This document shows positions 1 to 15,108 of a stretch of DNA of 64,000 nt, one piece after another. The position numbers were made by a program, and so were the translations under genes. The stretch is from Portunus trituberculatus (lineage: Eukaryota; Arthropoda; Malacostraca; Decapoda; Portunidae). The number at the start of each line of letters is the position of its first letter. Position 1 is the stretch's first letter. The notes beneath the pieces are model-generated. The model saw only the letters and a program-made list of their open reading frames with translations. It made no database searches and was not told where the DNA came from. The stretch lies in NCBI RefSeq assembly GCF_017591435.1, contig NC_059289.1, forward strand, positions 16,740,926-16,804,925, in the 5' to 3' direction.

Positions 1-91
1 TACAAATGCATTCCATTATGCATACAAAATTGTATGGACTACTTTTTGGCACCAGAAATGTACAAAACTTTACTATATGTGGAAGAAGAAG

Positions 92-122
<31 letters not shown>

Positions 123-269
123 CCTTCTTAGTAAAAAAGTTGTCAAGTTTGTTTTGAGAAATTGTGAAGTATTATGACAGTGTTTGTGGAAGAGGTAGCA
201 GGATCCTGGGCAGTGGGATTTGGGGACAAGGGCCTTGGAGATGCATTTGCATGATGGCCTTCGTCTCAC

Positions 270-455
270 CTCGCAGTCTCAAGTTTTCAATGCCATTCTT
301 GCGCCGGGTCACGGCCACACAGACGACAACAATGCCCACAATGATGACGACGATGGTGGCAATAACAGGCACCAGGACATTGAGATCCAGCCACTTGGGC
401 CACCAATCAGGCAGCCAGGAAACGTGACTGTCCGGGACAGATGGTGGCAGCGTGG
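270..455 (-). CDS. Dscam: Dscam alternative transmembrane exon TM-2
   Basis: After TTTACAG it reads (G)ATLPPSVPDSHVSWLPDWW and LDLNVLVPVIATIVVIIVGI (membrane span about 25 residues), then the basic CVAVTRRKNGIENLRLR before GTGAGACG. It is 186 bp, phase 1 to 1. It can replace TM-1 without a frame change, giving a second juxtamembrane and stalk sequence. Two TM exons are the known arrangement of insect and crustacean Dscam1. Read-through would add about 32 residues before a stop at 172, a potential short-tail form. The cytoplasmic exons lie left of the window. Confidence 0.9.
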
Positions 456-985
456 CTGTAAACAACACAATGACATAATGCCTTTGCCTGTTTACTCAGT
501 TTCCATTGATCTTGACAAAGGCAAATTAGAACTTGACATGGAAGGATCTGTACAACCTTCTGTGCCAAAATCTCTTGGCAGTCAATGCAGTAAATGAGTG
601 CTAGCATTTCATTGGCACGCACTCTTTGTGGCCACTGTTTCCTGAAACCTTACCTGTAATTCAGCTGAAAACTTGTTTGGATTGATGAAGGGACAGGGAA
701 GCAGAGAGCTGAACAGTGTCAAAGAAGGAGAGAAAGACAGAGAGAACCATGTATGAATCCATGCAAACAGGAGGTGCCAATCTGCCCTTTAGTGGTGACA
801 TTCATGGATCCCAGTCCTTATTATCAGCTGAACATCTCATTCATTGTCTTTCTGTTGAAATTTTGTCTTTAATAGATCAGTAAAAGTACTATTTGTAGAA
901 GCCAAAACTGAACAAATAATTATCACTGTGAGGCTGAAGGAGGGATCCTGACTCACCAGACGTGCACCTCCATCTCCTATCATAC

Positions 986-1147
986 CTTTAATGGGAGCAT
1001 TGCGACCTCTCAGATAGCAGATGATAACGATGGCCAGAACGATGACGACTACGGCTGAGACCACAGGGACGATGAGGTTTAAGTTGAGGTAGAATGGAAG
1101 ATCTCCAGCCCCGTAGGCAGGCACTTCACGAATCGGTGCAATAGTAC
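986..1147 (-). CDS. Dscam: Dscam alternative transmembrane exon TM-1
   Basis: After TTGCAG it reads (G)GTIAPIREVPAYGAGDL, an extracellular linker whose GGTIAP start equals the fly TM exon. A hydrophobic span of about 25 residues (LNLIVPVVSAVVVIVLAIVI) follows, then the basic stop-transfer CYLRGRNAPIK. The chosen donor is AAAG|GTATGATAG, giving 162 bp, phase 1 to 1, the same phases as TM-2. A second GTGAGT donor at 957 would end in phase 0 and was not preferred. Intron read-through would add about 50 residues before a stop at 837. Confidence 0.88.
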
Positions 1148-4769
<3,622 letters not shown>

Positions 4770-5790
4770 GAGAGGAGTGAAGAAAACTGAAAATTGTGAA
4801 GAATTACAGAGATCTAGACAAAGTGGGATTGGAGCAACAGATGGCATATGGAATTCAACTCTGAGAAGTGTAAAAAGCTGAGTATGGAAAAAGTAACAGG
4901 TGTAGTTATAACTAAGACGGTGAATGAAACACTAAATAAGGCAACACAGGAAAAAGATTTAGGAGTGATATTTTTAGAGAAATTATAACTGGAAAAATAT
5001 AATAATTAAATAACACATGAAACTCTCAACCTACTAAGAAATGTAAGAGATGCCTTTGGTTATCTAGATGAAAAAAAGGGTGAGTAAAATAATTACCACA
5101 ATGATATCCCCAGGATTAGAATATGTAGCAGTAATTTAGTTACCTCATGAAAAAAGTTCATTAAAAAATAAGAATGCGTACATAAAGCAGCAACCATATG
5201 AGCTAAGAGATTAGGATGCGACTCCCACCCTTGGAAAGGAGATGAGAGAGACAGGACATACACTTAACCCTCGGCTATCGTGCCCAATTGGGGCTGAAAT
5301 AGCCGCACCATAGCTGAAAACGCGATAGCCGAATTGATCTTGGCGAGAAGACGGTTTTGGCCAATGAGTGCCCAGATATTCCATCACGTCATGGCTGGGC
5401 GTGCGATAGCAGGCATCTGAGTTCGCGATAATGAAATTTTAGCAGCTTTTCATGGGTGCGTGATAGCAATAAAACGCTATAGCTGAAATCGCGATAGCCG
5501 AGGGTTGATTGTAATTGCATTTTACAGATAACAGAATGGAATGGATATAGTGCTTGTAATGAATAAAAGAGAAACAAGAGGACATGGAGGAACACTAAAA
5601 GCAACCATCTGCAGAAGGAACAAAAAGAAGTTTAGCTTTTTTCATGGAGACATTGAGGCATAGAATGGACTGGAGGAAGAAGTAGTGTATGCTAGAAACA
5701 TTCATGAAAAGTTGGATGGAAACAGTAATCAAGGTGGGACAGTATGAGTTTAGCTCCTTTCCCATATGTCACAACTAAATAAATACAAGT
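4770..5790 (+). mobile_element. Old LINE 3' fragment, interrupted by a MITE
   Basis: Decayed C-terminal part of a LINE reverse-transcriptase ORF: the frame includes WHMEFNSEKCKK, EKDLGVIF and, after the interruption, WNGLEEEVVYARNIHEKL, corresponding to MEFN..KCK, EKDLGV and WN.L..EVV.A.N.H in the intact copies of this window. Many stops and frameshifts. It is split by the 5267-5505 element. The tail AACTAAATAAATACAAGTAAG resembles a diverged form of the usual end motif. Confidence 0.7.
5267..5505. mobile_element. MITE with ACCCTCGGCTATCG terminal inverted repeats
   Basis: Begins ACCCTCGGCTATCG and ends with its exact inverse CGATAGCCGAGGGT. Flanked by TA on the left and TG (a decayed TA) on the right. 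It is 239 bp with no coding capacity, and CGATAGC-like motifs recur inside. It sits inside an old LINE fragment, so it is younger than that LINE. Related to the element at 20840-21279. Confidence 0.75.
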
Positions 5791-6769
5791 AAGTACATAA
5801 TCACACAAACACGCGCACGTTCACACATCTAGTAATACTTACAGTTTGTGCTGAACCTCCTTTGGATGTGTTCACCTTAAGCCCATTCTAACTCACTTAT
5901 ATTTTAACCACCAGGCTATCATATTCCATGCATAATCTTCTCATAAAAGTAAAACAATAGCTAAAGCTATGAACATAAAAGACTTGCAAAAAATAAAGTA
6001 CGTATACAACATATGTATAAAACATATACTAATTTACCTTAACCATGATGGGACACTCTTAGAAATATTGCCAGACTTATCAAGTGTGTAACATGGAAAA
6101 AAAAAAAAAAAAAAAAAAAAAAACATGAAAATTTAAACCTAAATTACTAAAATATTACTATGGACAACTCTGGTCAGATAATTCATGTAACTAAACTTAC
6201 TGCATCTTAAATTTTGGAGCTACAATATACATGTATATTAAATTTCTGTAATGCAGCAAAATATTAACCATAAATGTAATACCTTAGATTTAAAAACACA
6301 TGGATTTATAAATCAAACAACTGTTTAAAAGGAAAAGTGGAAATTACTCATGTATTGTATGGCATTTGAGAATTACTTAATTACTCAGGAAAATTAGAAA
6401 AATGAAGGAAAACTGGCATTATGAAAACTTATCAGATGGTGATAATAATAACACGGCAATAAAAAACATAACTTAAGATTCCTGTCTGTCACAAACATTA
6501 TAGCATGCAAGCTGTTAACCTTCCAACACCTCAGCAAATGGAAAAAAAAAGACAGACAAGGTAACTTTCTATCCATTACTTGTCTTTGGAGCAAAATTAC
6601 ATCCTGTACTCATTTTTTTTTGTGAAAAATCACTAAATCCTACAAAAAAGTAGACAACAGTAACTTCTTTTGAAAGCCAAATCAAACCAAGAGAGCAGCT
6701 CACCAGAATGTTTATGTTGCAGAGGGACCCCAGTTATTTGGTATTTAACTTCACAGATCACTCAAGCAA

Positions 6770-6773
<4 letters not shown>

Positions 6774-6846
<73 letters not shown>
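6774..6846. repeat. (TA)n microsatellite
   Basis: About 72 bp of TA repeat. Confidence 0.9.
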
Positions 6847-6850
<4 letters not shown>

Positions 6851-7645
6851 TTTGATAGAACTTCCCTACAGTATTTTGATCATCAATGTTTATTTATAGA
6901 GCTACTGCATTACTTCACCTGTCAATGCTCATAAACATGTCAATAGTGAAGAAAATGGGCCAGTAAAGAATGTGTCATATCAACTCCAGCAGCAGAACAT
7001 AAATATGTATAAAGATCACATGTGTAGAGAAAGGTGGGTCATTATTCAATGCAGAGAGCAGGACTGCATCATCTACTTCTCCTAAGGTTAACATTGGCAA
7101 CAGTAATTGTTAATTTGGCAACCAACATTTGTTTGGAAAATAAGAGTACATAAAAAAATCTGACCATTCAAAACTGAATTATTCTTTTTTTCCTAAAGAT
7201 GGTTTGATGTATAGAATGGAATAATTTAAAAAAGTTGTTACCTGCCAGCTATTCAGTGATGAGTTATCTTTAGTTATTCAAAGGATTGGTTATAAGAGGT
7301 GCAACAAGTCTGTAAAAAAAAAGTTTTGACAAGAAAAGTGAAGTAAAAAAACTCACAGATTGCAGATTGATAATGAAGCTATGTTAATGAAACAATGCAG
7401 TATTACACCATACCCATGGAAACTTAAGAACAGTCCTGATGTAGTTACATTAGTATTGCAGCACAATAATTATACTACCAGTAAATGGCATTTTAGCATC
7501 ATTTCCTGAATGAGACTAAAAATTCATGCCTCTGTGACCAACTGGTGGAAAATAATTCTGATGCTGTTGCCATATTAACAAAATAAGATGAGTGACAGAT
7601 ACAGATCTAAGGCTCTCAAATGGTATGGTTCATCATACTTGTAAG

Positions 7646-7648
<3 letters not shown>

Positions 7649-7741
<93 letters not shown>
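7649..7741. repeat. (GA)n microsatellite
   Basis: About 93 bp of AG repeat in the TM intron. Confidence 0.9.
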
Positions 7742-7744
<3 letters not shown>

Positions 7745-7919
7745 CATTAGGAATGCCAAACCATAGCCCTGGTACTATATCAGTTTACATAACCAGAAAA
7801 TATTACCAGAACATGCAATTTCTCATGAATGCCACATAACACAGGGTTACTCAGTATAAATGCCATGTTTCTAGTAAACAAAATCTGTTGAAGAAGAATG
7901 CTGTGTGCTGTGTGCTGTG

Positions 7920-7922
<3 letters not shown>

Positions 7923-7965
<43 letters not shown>

Positions 7966-8403
7966 TCACCTAGTTGTAATTTTACAGGGCCTGGGCATCA
8001 TACTCGTGTGGCCGTCTTCATATCTACACACATCCAACTTTCCTTTAAAACTATGCACACTCCTCGCTGACACCACCTCCTCACTCAAACTATTCCACAC
8101 CTCCAGACATCTCTGTGGGAAACTATATTTCTTCACATCCTTCAAGCATATTCCCTTGGCTATCTTTTTACTATGCGATCTTGTACTTCTATTTAAATTT
8201 TCCTCTCTCAACATCATTTGCTCATTATCCGCTTCATCTAAACCGTTCAACAGTTTATAAACCTGTATTAAATCCCCTCTTTCTCTTCTTTGTTCCAAGG
8301 TAAGCAAATTCATTTCTTTTAATCTCTCCTCATAGGTCATTTCTGCCAATTCTGGAACGATTTTTGTTGCCATTCTCTGCAATCTCTCCAACTTCTTTAT
8401 ATG
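7923..8403 (-). mobile_element. LINE 3' fragment, 5'-truncated, (AC)n tail
   Basis: Carries the C-terminal 130 or so residues of LINE ORF2 (LQRMATKIVPELAEMTYEER, TRSHSKKIAKGICLKDVKKY, YSFPQRCLEVWNSL). Very close in sequence to the end of the LINE at 23210-27198. The 3' end reads TACAACTAGGTGAATAC followed by (AC)n at 7923-7963. The 5' truncation point touches the (AC)n tail of the next copy (8405-8424). Confidence 0.88.
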
Positions 8404-8404
8404 C

Positions 8405-11400
8405 TTGTGTGTGTGTGTGTGTATTTACCTAGTTGTATTGTACAGGGTTTGAGCGGGGCTCATAGTGTCCTGTCTTTTTCTTTAAAGTTATGCACACTAT
8501 GTGCTGCAACAATTCCATTATCCAATGCATTCCATTTTTCCACCATTCTGTGTGGAAAACTGTATTTTCCAACATCCTTCACACACTGCCTCATCCGGAT
8601 CTTCTTTTCATGTCCTCTTGTCCTTCCATTCTCTTCTGCCAACAGCACCAGGTCTTCTTTGTCTATCTTTTCAATATCATTTACTATCTTATACATTGTT
8701 ATTAGGTCCCTGCATTCTCTTCTATCTTGTAAGGTTGGCAGTCCCATTTCCTTCAGTCGTTCTTCATATGTGAGGTCCTTTAATTCCGGCACCATCTTTG
8801 TAGCAATCTTTTGTATCCTTTCCAGTTTTCTTATATCTTTTTTAGAACTCAGAGACCATACCACTGCTGCATATTCCAGCCTTGGGCGTATCATGCTTGT
8901 GATTATTTTTTCATCATATCTTTATCCATGTAATGAAATGCCACTCTTATATTAGTCAACATCCTATATGATAGTGCAAATATCTTATTTATGTGTTTAT
9001 CAGGGCTTAGATTTTCTTGTATGATCACTCCAAGATCTTTTTCCTCTTTAGTCTTCGTTATTTGCTCCTCTCCTATCAGATAGTTCCATTCTGGTCTTCT
9101 CTTACTCTTTCCAAGTTCCATTATGTGACATTTCTTGGCATTAAACTCCAATTTCCACTTCTTGCTCCATTCATAGATCTTATTTAAATCTTCCTGTAGC
9201 AGTATATGTACAGTCCCCTCTGGTTTTGATAACTTTTAGCAACTTTGCATCATCAGCAAATAAATTTATATAACTGCTTATCCCAATGTGAATGTCGTTT
9301 ACATAAACTTGAAACATAATGGGGGCTAACACTGACCCTTGTGGCACTCCGCTAGTTACTTTACTCCAAGATGAGTATGTATCTCTGATCACAGTTCTTA
9401 TTTCTCTATCCTTCAAATAATCTTTTGTCCATTCGAGCAAGGTTCCACGCAGTCCTCCTATGTTCTCTAGTTTCCAAAGAAGTCTTCCGTGAGGGACTTT
9501 ATCAAATGCCTTTTTAATGTCCAGGTATACTGTGTCTACCCATCTATCTCTGCTTTCATGTCCTGCAAAAACTCTGGAGTAGAAGCTTAAAAAGTTTGAT
9601 ACACATGACCACCCTGTCTTGAACCCAAATTGTCTGTTCAATATGACTTGCTCCTCTTCTAAAAAATTTAACCCATTTTTCTTTGATAATTATTTCACAT
9701 AACTTCCCTACGACACTTGTAAGTGACACTGGTCTGTAGTTTAGTGGTTCAGTTGCCTTTCCTCCTTTAAATATCGGTATTATGTTGGCTGTCTTCCACT
9801 CTAGTGGAACTTTCCCTTCATTTATTGAACTTTTAATTATTTCCTAAATTGGCTCCAGTAATTGCTCTTTACATTATTTTAACACCGAGCCTGATACACC
9901 ATCTGGCCCCATTGCTTTTCTGACTTCCAACTTGTCCAGTAATCTTCCAATATCCTCTTTATGAACTGCAATTTCCTGTAATCCTAGGCAATTCAATGTC
10001 CTATTAGGTTCTGTGAAGTCATCTTTTCCAGTGAATACCGTTTTGAAGCTCTCATTCATTATTTCACACATTTCTTTCTCTGTTTGGTATGTCTTTCCTT
10101 CTTTAATTATTTTTTCAATTGTTTCCTTATTCTTTGTTTTGCTGTTTATAAACTTGTAGAAAAGTTTTGATTCATCCTTGCTTTTATCCACTATATCTTT
10201 CTCAAACTTTCTTTCTTCCTCTCTCCTTAATCTAATATATTCATTTCTAGTATCTTTGTACTGCCGACTATTATAGTAATTTCCCTGCTTTAAAACTTTC
10301 TTCCACGCTTTATCCTTTGCCTTTTTTGCTTGTAAGCATCTAGCTTTGTACCATGTATGTATTTTTTTTCTGAACTCTATAAACAAGAACAAACTATTTT
10401 ACTCCTTCATTGTATACCTGTAAGAATATGTCATATTTCTCTTGTACAGTCTTCCTGCACATAATATTACTCCACTCAATATCAGCAAAATAACTCCTTA
10501 GTTTTTCAAAATCTGCTCTTGCATAATTTAATCTCTCTCCTTTATAGTCCTCTCTGTATCTTATCTCATCTTCCTCCTGCATTTGCATCTCTAATGTCAC
10601 ATGACCACTTTTCCCCATTGGACTAAGGTACTGTATGATTGGAGGGGACTCCGGTTTTTTTGTGAAGACTAGGTCAAGTAACGATGGTTTCTCTTCCCCC
10701 CTGTGTCTTGTTGACTCTTCTACCCACTGGTCCATTGTATTAACCATAGTCATCTGTAACACTTTCTCACTCCACTGCCCAGCATTGTCCATTACTTCCA
10801 TCTCTCCCCAGTTAATTTTTTTAGTTAAAGTCTCCAACTAAGAGTATTCTTCTATCTCTTCTTATGTTATCCAGATACTTTATCGTCTCTCTTTTGTATA
10901 TCTTTATGCTCTTCTGATCCCCATGTATTAGTCTTTGGTGAAACATATGTAACTATAATTTTTCTCTTCTTCAAATCTTCTGTTCTGACTGTTACTCCCA
11001 ATGCTTCCACTTTGTCCTCTCCATATTGCACATCCTCCAAAAAATGTTATCATGAACCATTATTAGCACTCCTCCTCCCACTTTATCCTTCCTGTCCCTC
11101 CTCCAGGTATTATATCCTTCCTCTTTAAAGTTGACATGTATCTCACTCTTCAGTTTTGTTTCAACGATACACATTACATCTGGCTTTTTCTTTCAAATAA
11201 TCCCAAACTTCCAATATACTTGATAACAAATCATCTATGTTAGTATAAGTCACTCATAATTCACTGCCTTCTCCATGACCTCTTTTTTCCTTAAGTACCA
11301 CTTCTTTAGTCTCATATCCAGAACCCTCCAGTAAAAATTCTTCTTCTCTATCTGTTCTTTTCTTGTTTTTTTCCTTAGCCTCACTTCTTAGCACTTTCTC

Positions 11401-12490
11401 CTTTTCCCTTTCCTCTAAGTTTATATCTTTTTTTATCCATATTTCCTTGTGATCGACATCATTGGCTAACTTCCCTTTTCTAGCCATTATTTCTTCTACA
11501 TCCCCCTGAGATCTCATTTTCACCTTCATTGGTCTCTTACCCCTTTCAGTGTACCTTGCCAGCCTAACCACTTCCTCCACCTCCTGGTCAAATTCTATTG
11601 CGCTGTCTGGTATCCTATGGATAACCATTTTGGCCATTTCCCTTTCTTCACGTTCTCTTGTGAATTTATTTGGATTTTTATTTTCTCTCATCCCGTAGGT
11701 CACGAAGCTTTTATTCTTGTCCACTGCATCCTGTACTATACTTTCCTTTTCTTTGATAGCTTCAATTACAGCAACTTTTGTGTTCTCCTGAATTTGTCTC
11801 TTTACCACTTCTGAAAATTTGACTTTTTCCTCCTCTTGTTCTTGTTTCCATTCATTTCTTAGTTCTTTCAATTTGTTTTCACCTGGACCACCTTCTATCC
11901 TCTCTGTAACCCCTTGCTGCACTTTATCCTGCAAGTTCTAGCATGTGGTGTTTAGAGTGTCATTTTGCTTCCTTATTTCTAAAATCTTCTCTTTTAATTC
12001 CTGTTTTATTCCACCGACCAATTCACATTCAGTTATTCTCAATTTCAAGGCTGTGTTTTCTGATACCAGTCAGTCATGTTTATCCATGAGACTGGATGTC
12101 GCCTCCTTCAAATATCTTAATTCTCTCTCTACATTTACAAGTCTCCTCGTATTTCCTCGTTGATCTCGGAAACCCGAGAAATCCTTATCCATAGTATCTT
12201 CAGTCAGTTTTCTTAAACCAATAGGTGTTTCTATATAACGTTGATTTTCGGCCGGCACATATTTTGCTTCCTCCATGCGCCTGGCAGCGCTACTTGGTTC
12301 CATATCTCTCTTTTTATCTATTCCTTGGCTATACGTAATCTAATACTTATTTCATTTGGAGACAGGAGAACAATATGGCCCCCCCCTCCCCCTGTACATA
12401 TGTCTAGGCCTGGGTCCAGTCCTTTTGTAGCACTCTCTGTGAGCAGCTCAGACACGTCCATCCTCGATGATGGCTCCCGTGTGTGTCTCT
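8405..12490 (-). mobile_element. Near-full-length LINE (ORF1 plus EN-RT ORF2), inactive
   Basis: About 4.1 kb. The 5' end starts against (AC)n near 12485. ORF1 begins at 12303 (MEPSSAARRMEEAK) and continues at 11934-11254, an acidic/basic coiled coil followed by a block resembling an L1-type ORF1 C-terminus (KRPMKVKMRSQGDVEEI). ORF2 follows in pieces: endonuclease 11174-10394, then reverse transcriptase 10392-9180 (FGFKTGWSC, GVPQGSVLAPIMFQVYVNDI, LFADDAKL) and the C-terminal part 9151-8460. Several frameshifts. The endonuclease SDH motif reads SGH (GKSGHVTLEM), so it should be catalytically dead even if the frame were intact. Tail (AC)n at 8407-8424. Confidence 0.88.
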
Positions 12491-12497
12491 GTGTGTG

Positions 12498-14252
12498 TGT
12501 GTGTGTATTTACCTAATTGTATTTACCTAATTGTAACATACGGGAAAAGAGCTATGCTCGTGTTGTCCCGTCTCCATATCTATTAATGTCCAGCTTTTTC
12601 TTAAAATCATGAATATTCCTTGCGTTGACCACTTCCACGTCTAAACTATTCCATGCTTCCACCCTTCTATGAGGGAAGCTATATTTTTTCACATCTCTCC
12701 TATAAGTGGCCATTTTAGTTTTTCCCATGCCCTCTCGACATTCTTCCATTCCACATACACAGATCTTCCCTATCCATTTTTCCATGCCAATCATCACTCT
12801 GTATATTGCTATCAGGTCTCCCCTTTCTCTTCTGTTTTCCAGGGTTGGAAGTTGCATTCTTTTCAGTCTGTCTTCATAAGTCAAATCTCTTAAGTCAGGC
12901 ACCATTTTCGTTGCAGCCCTCTGTACTTTCTCTAGTTTCCTTATGTGTTTCTTTAAGTTCGGAGCCCACTGTATTGTTGCATATTCAAGCCTCGGTCTTA
13001 TCATTGCAGTAATTATTTTCTTCATCATTTCTTCATCTAGATATCTGACGCCACTCTTATGTTCCTCAATAAGTTCAATACTTCTCCAATTATTTTGTTT
13101 ATATGTCTCTCTGGCGATAGGTCATTGGTAATTGTCACCCCAAGGTCTTTTTCTTCATGACTGGTTTTATGTCTTCATTTCCTATCTTGTACATACTCCT
13201 GATTCTTCTTTCACTCTTGCCAAACTCTATTTTCTTGCATTTTGTCGTGTTGAACTCCATTTGCCATGTACAGCTCCATTTCCATATTCTGTCCAAGTCT
13301 TCCTGGAGTAGTTCGCAATCTTTGTCACATCTCACTTTTCGTAACAATTTTGCATCGTCTGCAAATAGGCTCACATAACTGGACACCCCATCCACCATGT
13401 CATTTATGTAGACTGCGAACATTACTGGTGCCAACACTGATCCCTGTGGAACTCCACTCTCCACCAATCCCCATTCTGATGGTCTGTCCTTAATTATTGT
13501 TCTCATTTCTCTTCCTACCAAAAGTCTTCCATCCATTTTAGTAAACTGCCATGCACTCCTCCTACCATTTCAAGTTTCCAGATCAGTCTCTGGTGTGGTA
13601 CCTTATCAAAGGCCTTTTTTAAATCCAGATATATTCCATCAGCCCAACCATCTCTTTCCTGTATTACATCTATCACCCTCGAATAGTAACATATCAGGTT
13701 TGTCGTGCATGAACGCCCTTTCCTAAAACCAAATTGACACTCACAAAGTATGTCATTTTCTCCAAGAAGTCTGTCCATCTAGTCTTCACCACCCTCTCAC
13801 ACATCTTAGCTACCACACTTGTAAGTGACACTGGTCTATAGTTCAATGGGTCTCTCTTGTTACCTGATTTATAGATTGGGACAATGTTAGCTCTTTTCCA
13901 GTCTTGGGGCACTACGCCTTCCCTTAATGAGGCATCAATTACTTCACAAACTTTTTCTGCCAATTGCTCCCTGCATTCTCTTAAAATCCATCCTGATACC
14001 CCATCAGGTCCCACAGCTTTTCTCACTTCTAAACTCCCCATCATGTTCTTGATCTCCTCCACCGTTACTTGAAACTCCTTCATAATCCCTTTCTGTTCCA
14101 TTACCAGTGGTTTGTCAAAAGCAGTCTCCTTTGTGAATACCTTCCGAAAGCATCCATTCATAGCCTCTGCCATTTCCCTGGGATCTTCACTGTATACTCC
14201 ATTTACTTCTAAACTTTCAATACTTTCTCTATTTTTGATGTTGTTGTTCACA

Positions 14253-14256
<4 letters not shown>
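12498..14256 (-). mobile_element. LINE, 5'-truncated copy nearly identical to 33944-35790
   Basis: Contains the reverse transcriptase and C-terminal part of ORF2: KAVGPDGVSGWILREC, NYRPVSLTSVVAKMCERVV, CQFGFRKGRSC, SGVPQGSVLAPVMFAVYIND, LFADDAKLLRK. Two frameshifts (after LLKWMEDF and after KPVMKKK) are shared exactly with the plus-strand copy at 33944-35790. The 3' end carries two copies of an AATTAGGTAAATAC unit. The 5' end stops at GACATGTG directly against (AC)n. Confidence 0.9.

Positions 14257-14257
<1 letters not shown>

Positions 14258-14338
<81 letters not shown>
14258..14338. repeat. (TG)n / (AC)n microsatellite, LINE-LINE junction
   Basis: About 81 bp of pure dinucleotide repeat. 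On the minus strand it is the (AC)n tail of the LINE at 14339-15108 and abuts the truncated 5' end of the LINE at 12498-14256. Confidence 0.9.
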
Positions 14339-14339
<1 letters not shown>

Positions 14340-15108
14340 TTACCTAGTTGTAGTTTTACAGGGCCTGGGCTTTATGCTCGTGTGGCCCCGTCTCCATAGC
14401 TACACTTATTCAATCTTACTTTAAAAGTATGCACACTCGTTGCTGACACTACTTCTTCATTTAAACTGTTCCACGTCTCAACACATCTTTGCGGGAAACT
14501 ATATTTTTAACATCTCTCAGACATCTTCCTTTTCTCAGCTTTTACTATGCGATCTTGTGCTTCGGATGTCATATTCTTCTCTCAGGATCAGTTTCTCATT
14601 ATCCACTTGGTCCATTCTGTTGATCAATTTATAAACTTGTATCAGGTCTCCTCTCTCCCTTCTTTGTTCCAGGGTTGGTAGATCCATAGCCTTTAGTCTC
14701 TCCTCATATGTCATCCCTTCAAATTCTGGAATCATTCTTGTAGCCACTTTTTGTAGTCTCTCCAATTTCCTTATGTGTTTCTTTTTATGAGGGGTCCACA
14801 CTACTCCTGCATATTCCAATCTGGGTCTTATTATAGTACTTATCAATTTCTTCATCATTTCTTTATCCATGTAGTGAAATGCTATTCCAATATTCCTCAG
14901 CAAATTATATGTTTCTCTAAAAATTCTATCAATATGGCTTACTGGTTGATTGTTTTCTTCCATCGTCACTCCTAAGTCCTTTTCCTTTTTAACTTTCTCC
15001 AGTTCTACTCTATCTCCCATCTTATAGATTCCCACAGGTCGTCTTTCACTTTTTCCCATTTCCATGACATGGCTTTTGTTCACATTGAATTCCATTTCCC
15101 ACTTTTTA
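14339..15108 (-). mobile_element. LINE 3' fragment, 5'-truncated
   Basis: Encodes WEMEFNVNKSHVMEMGKSER, EKDLGVTMEENNQPVSHIDR, RPRLEYAGVVWTPHKKKHIR and ERLKAMDLPTLEQRRERGDL, the region after the RT active site of ORF2. Nearly intact frame at 15128-14535. 3' end TACAACTAGGTAAATAC then (AC)n. The 5' end at AGTAAAAAGTGG lies against a short (AC)n. Confidence 0.88.

Larger units (their letters stand above)
5791..7922 (-). other. Dscam intron stretch with simple repeats
   Basis: AT-rich sequence with poly-A (6097-6123), (TA)n (6774-6846) and (GA)n (7649-7741; CU-rich in the Dscam transcript). No gene seen. Confidence 0.65.

Noticed and set aside
172..597. Plus-strand open frames over the TM-2 exon
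   Set aside because: Shadow frames of the minus-strand TM exon. The minus frame has a signal-anchor-like span, correct splice sites and Dscam context.
957..985. Longer form of TM-1 ending at the GTGAGT donor at 957
   Set aside because: It would leave in phase 0, whereas TM-2 leaves in phase 1. The GTATGA donor at 986 gives matching phases, though the longer form is not excluded if the next exon tolerates it.
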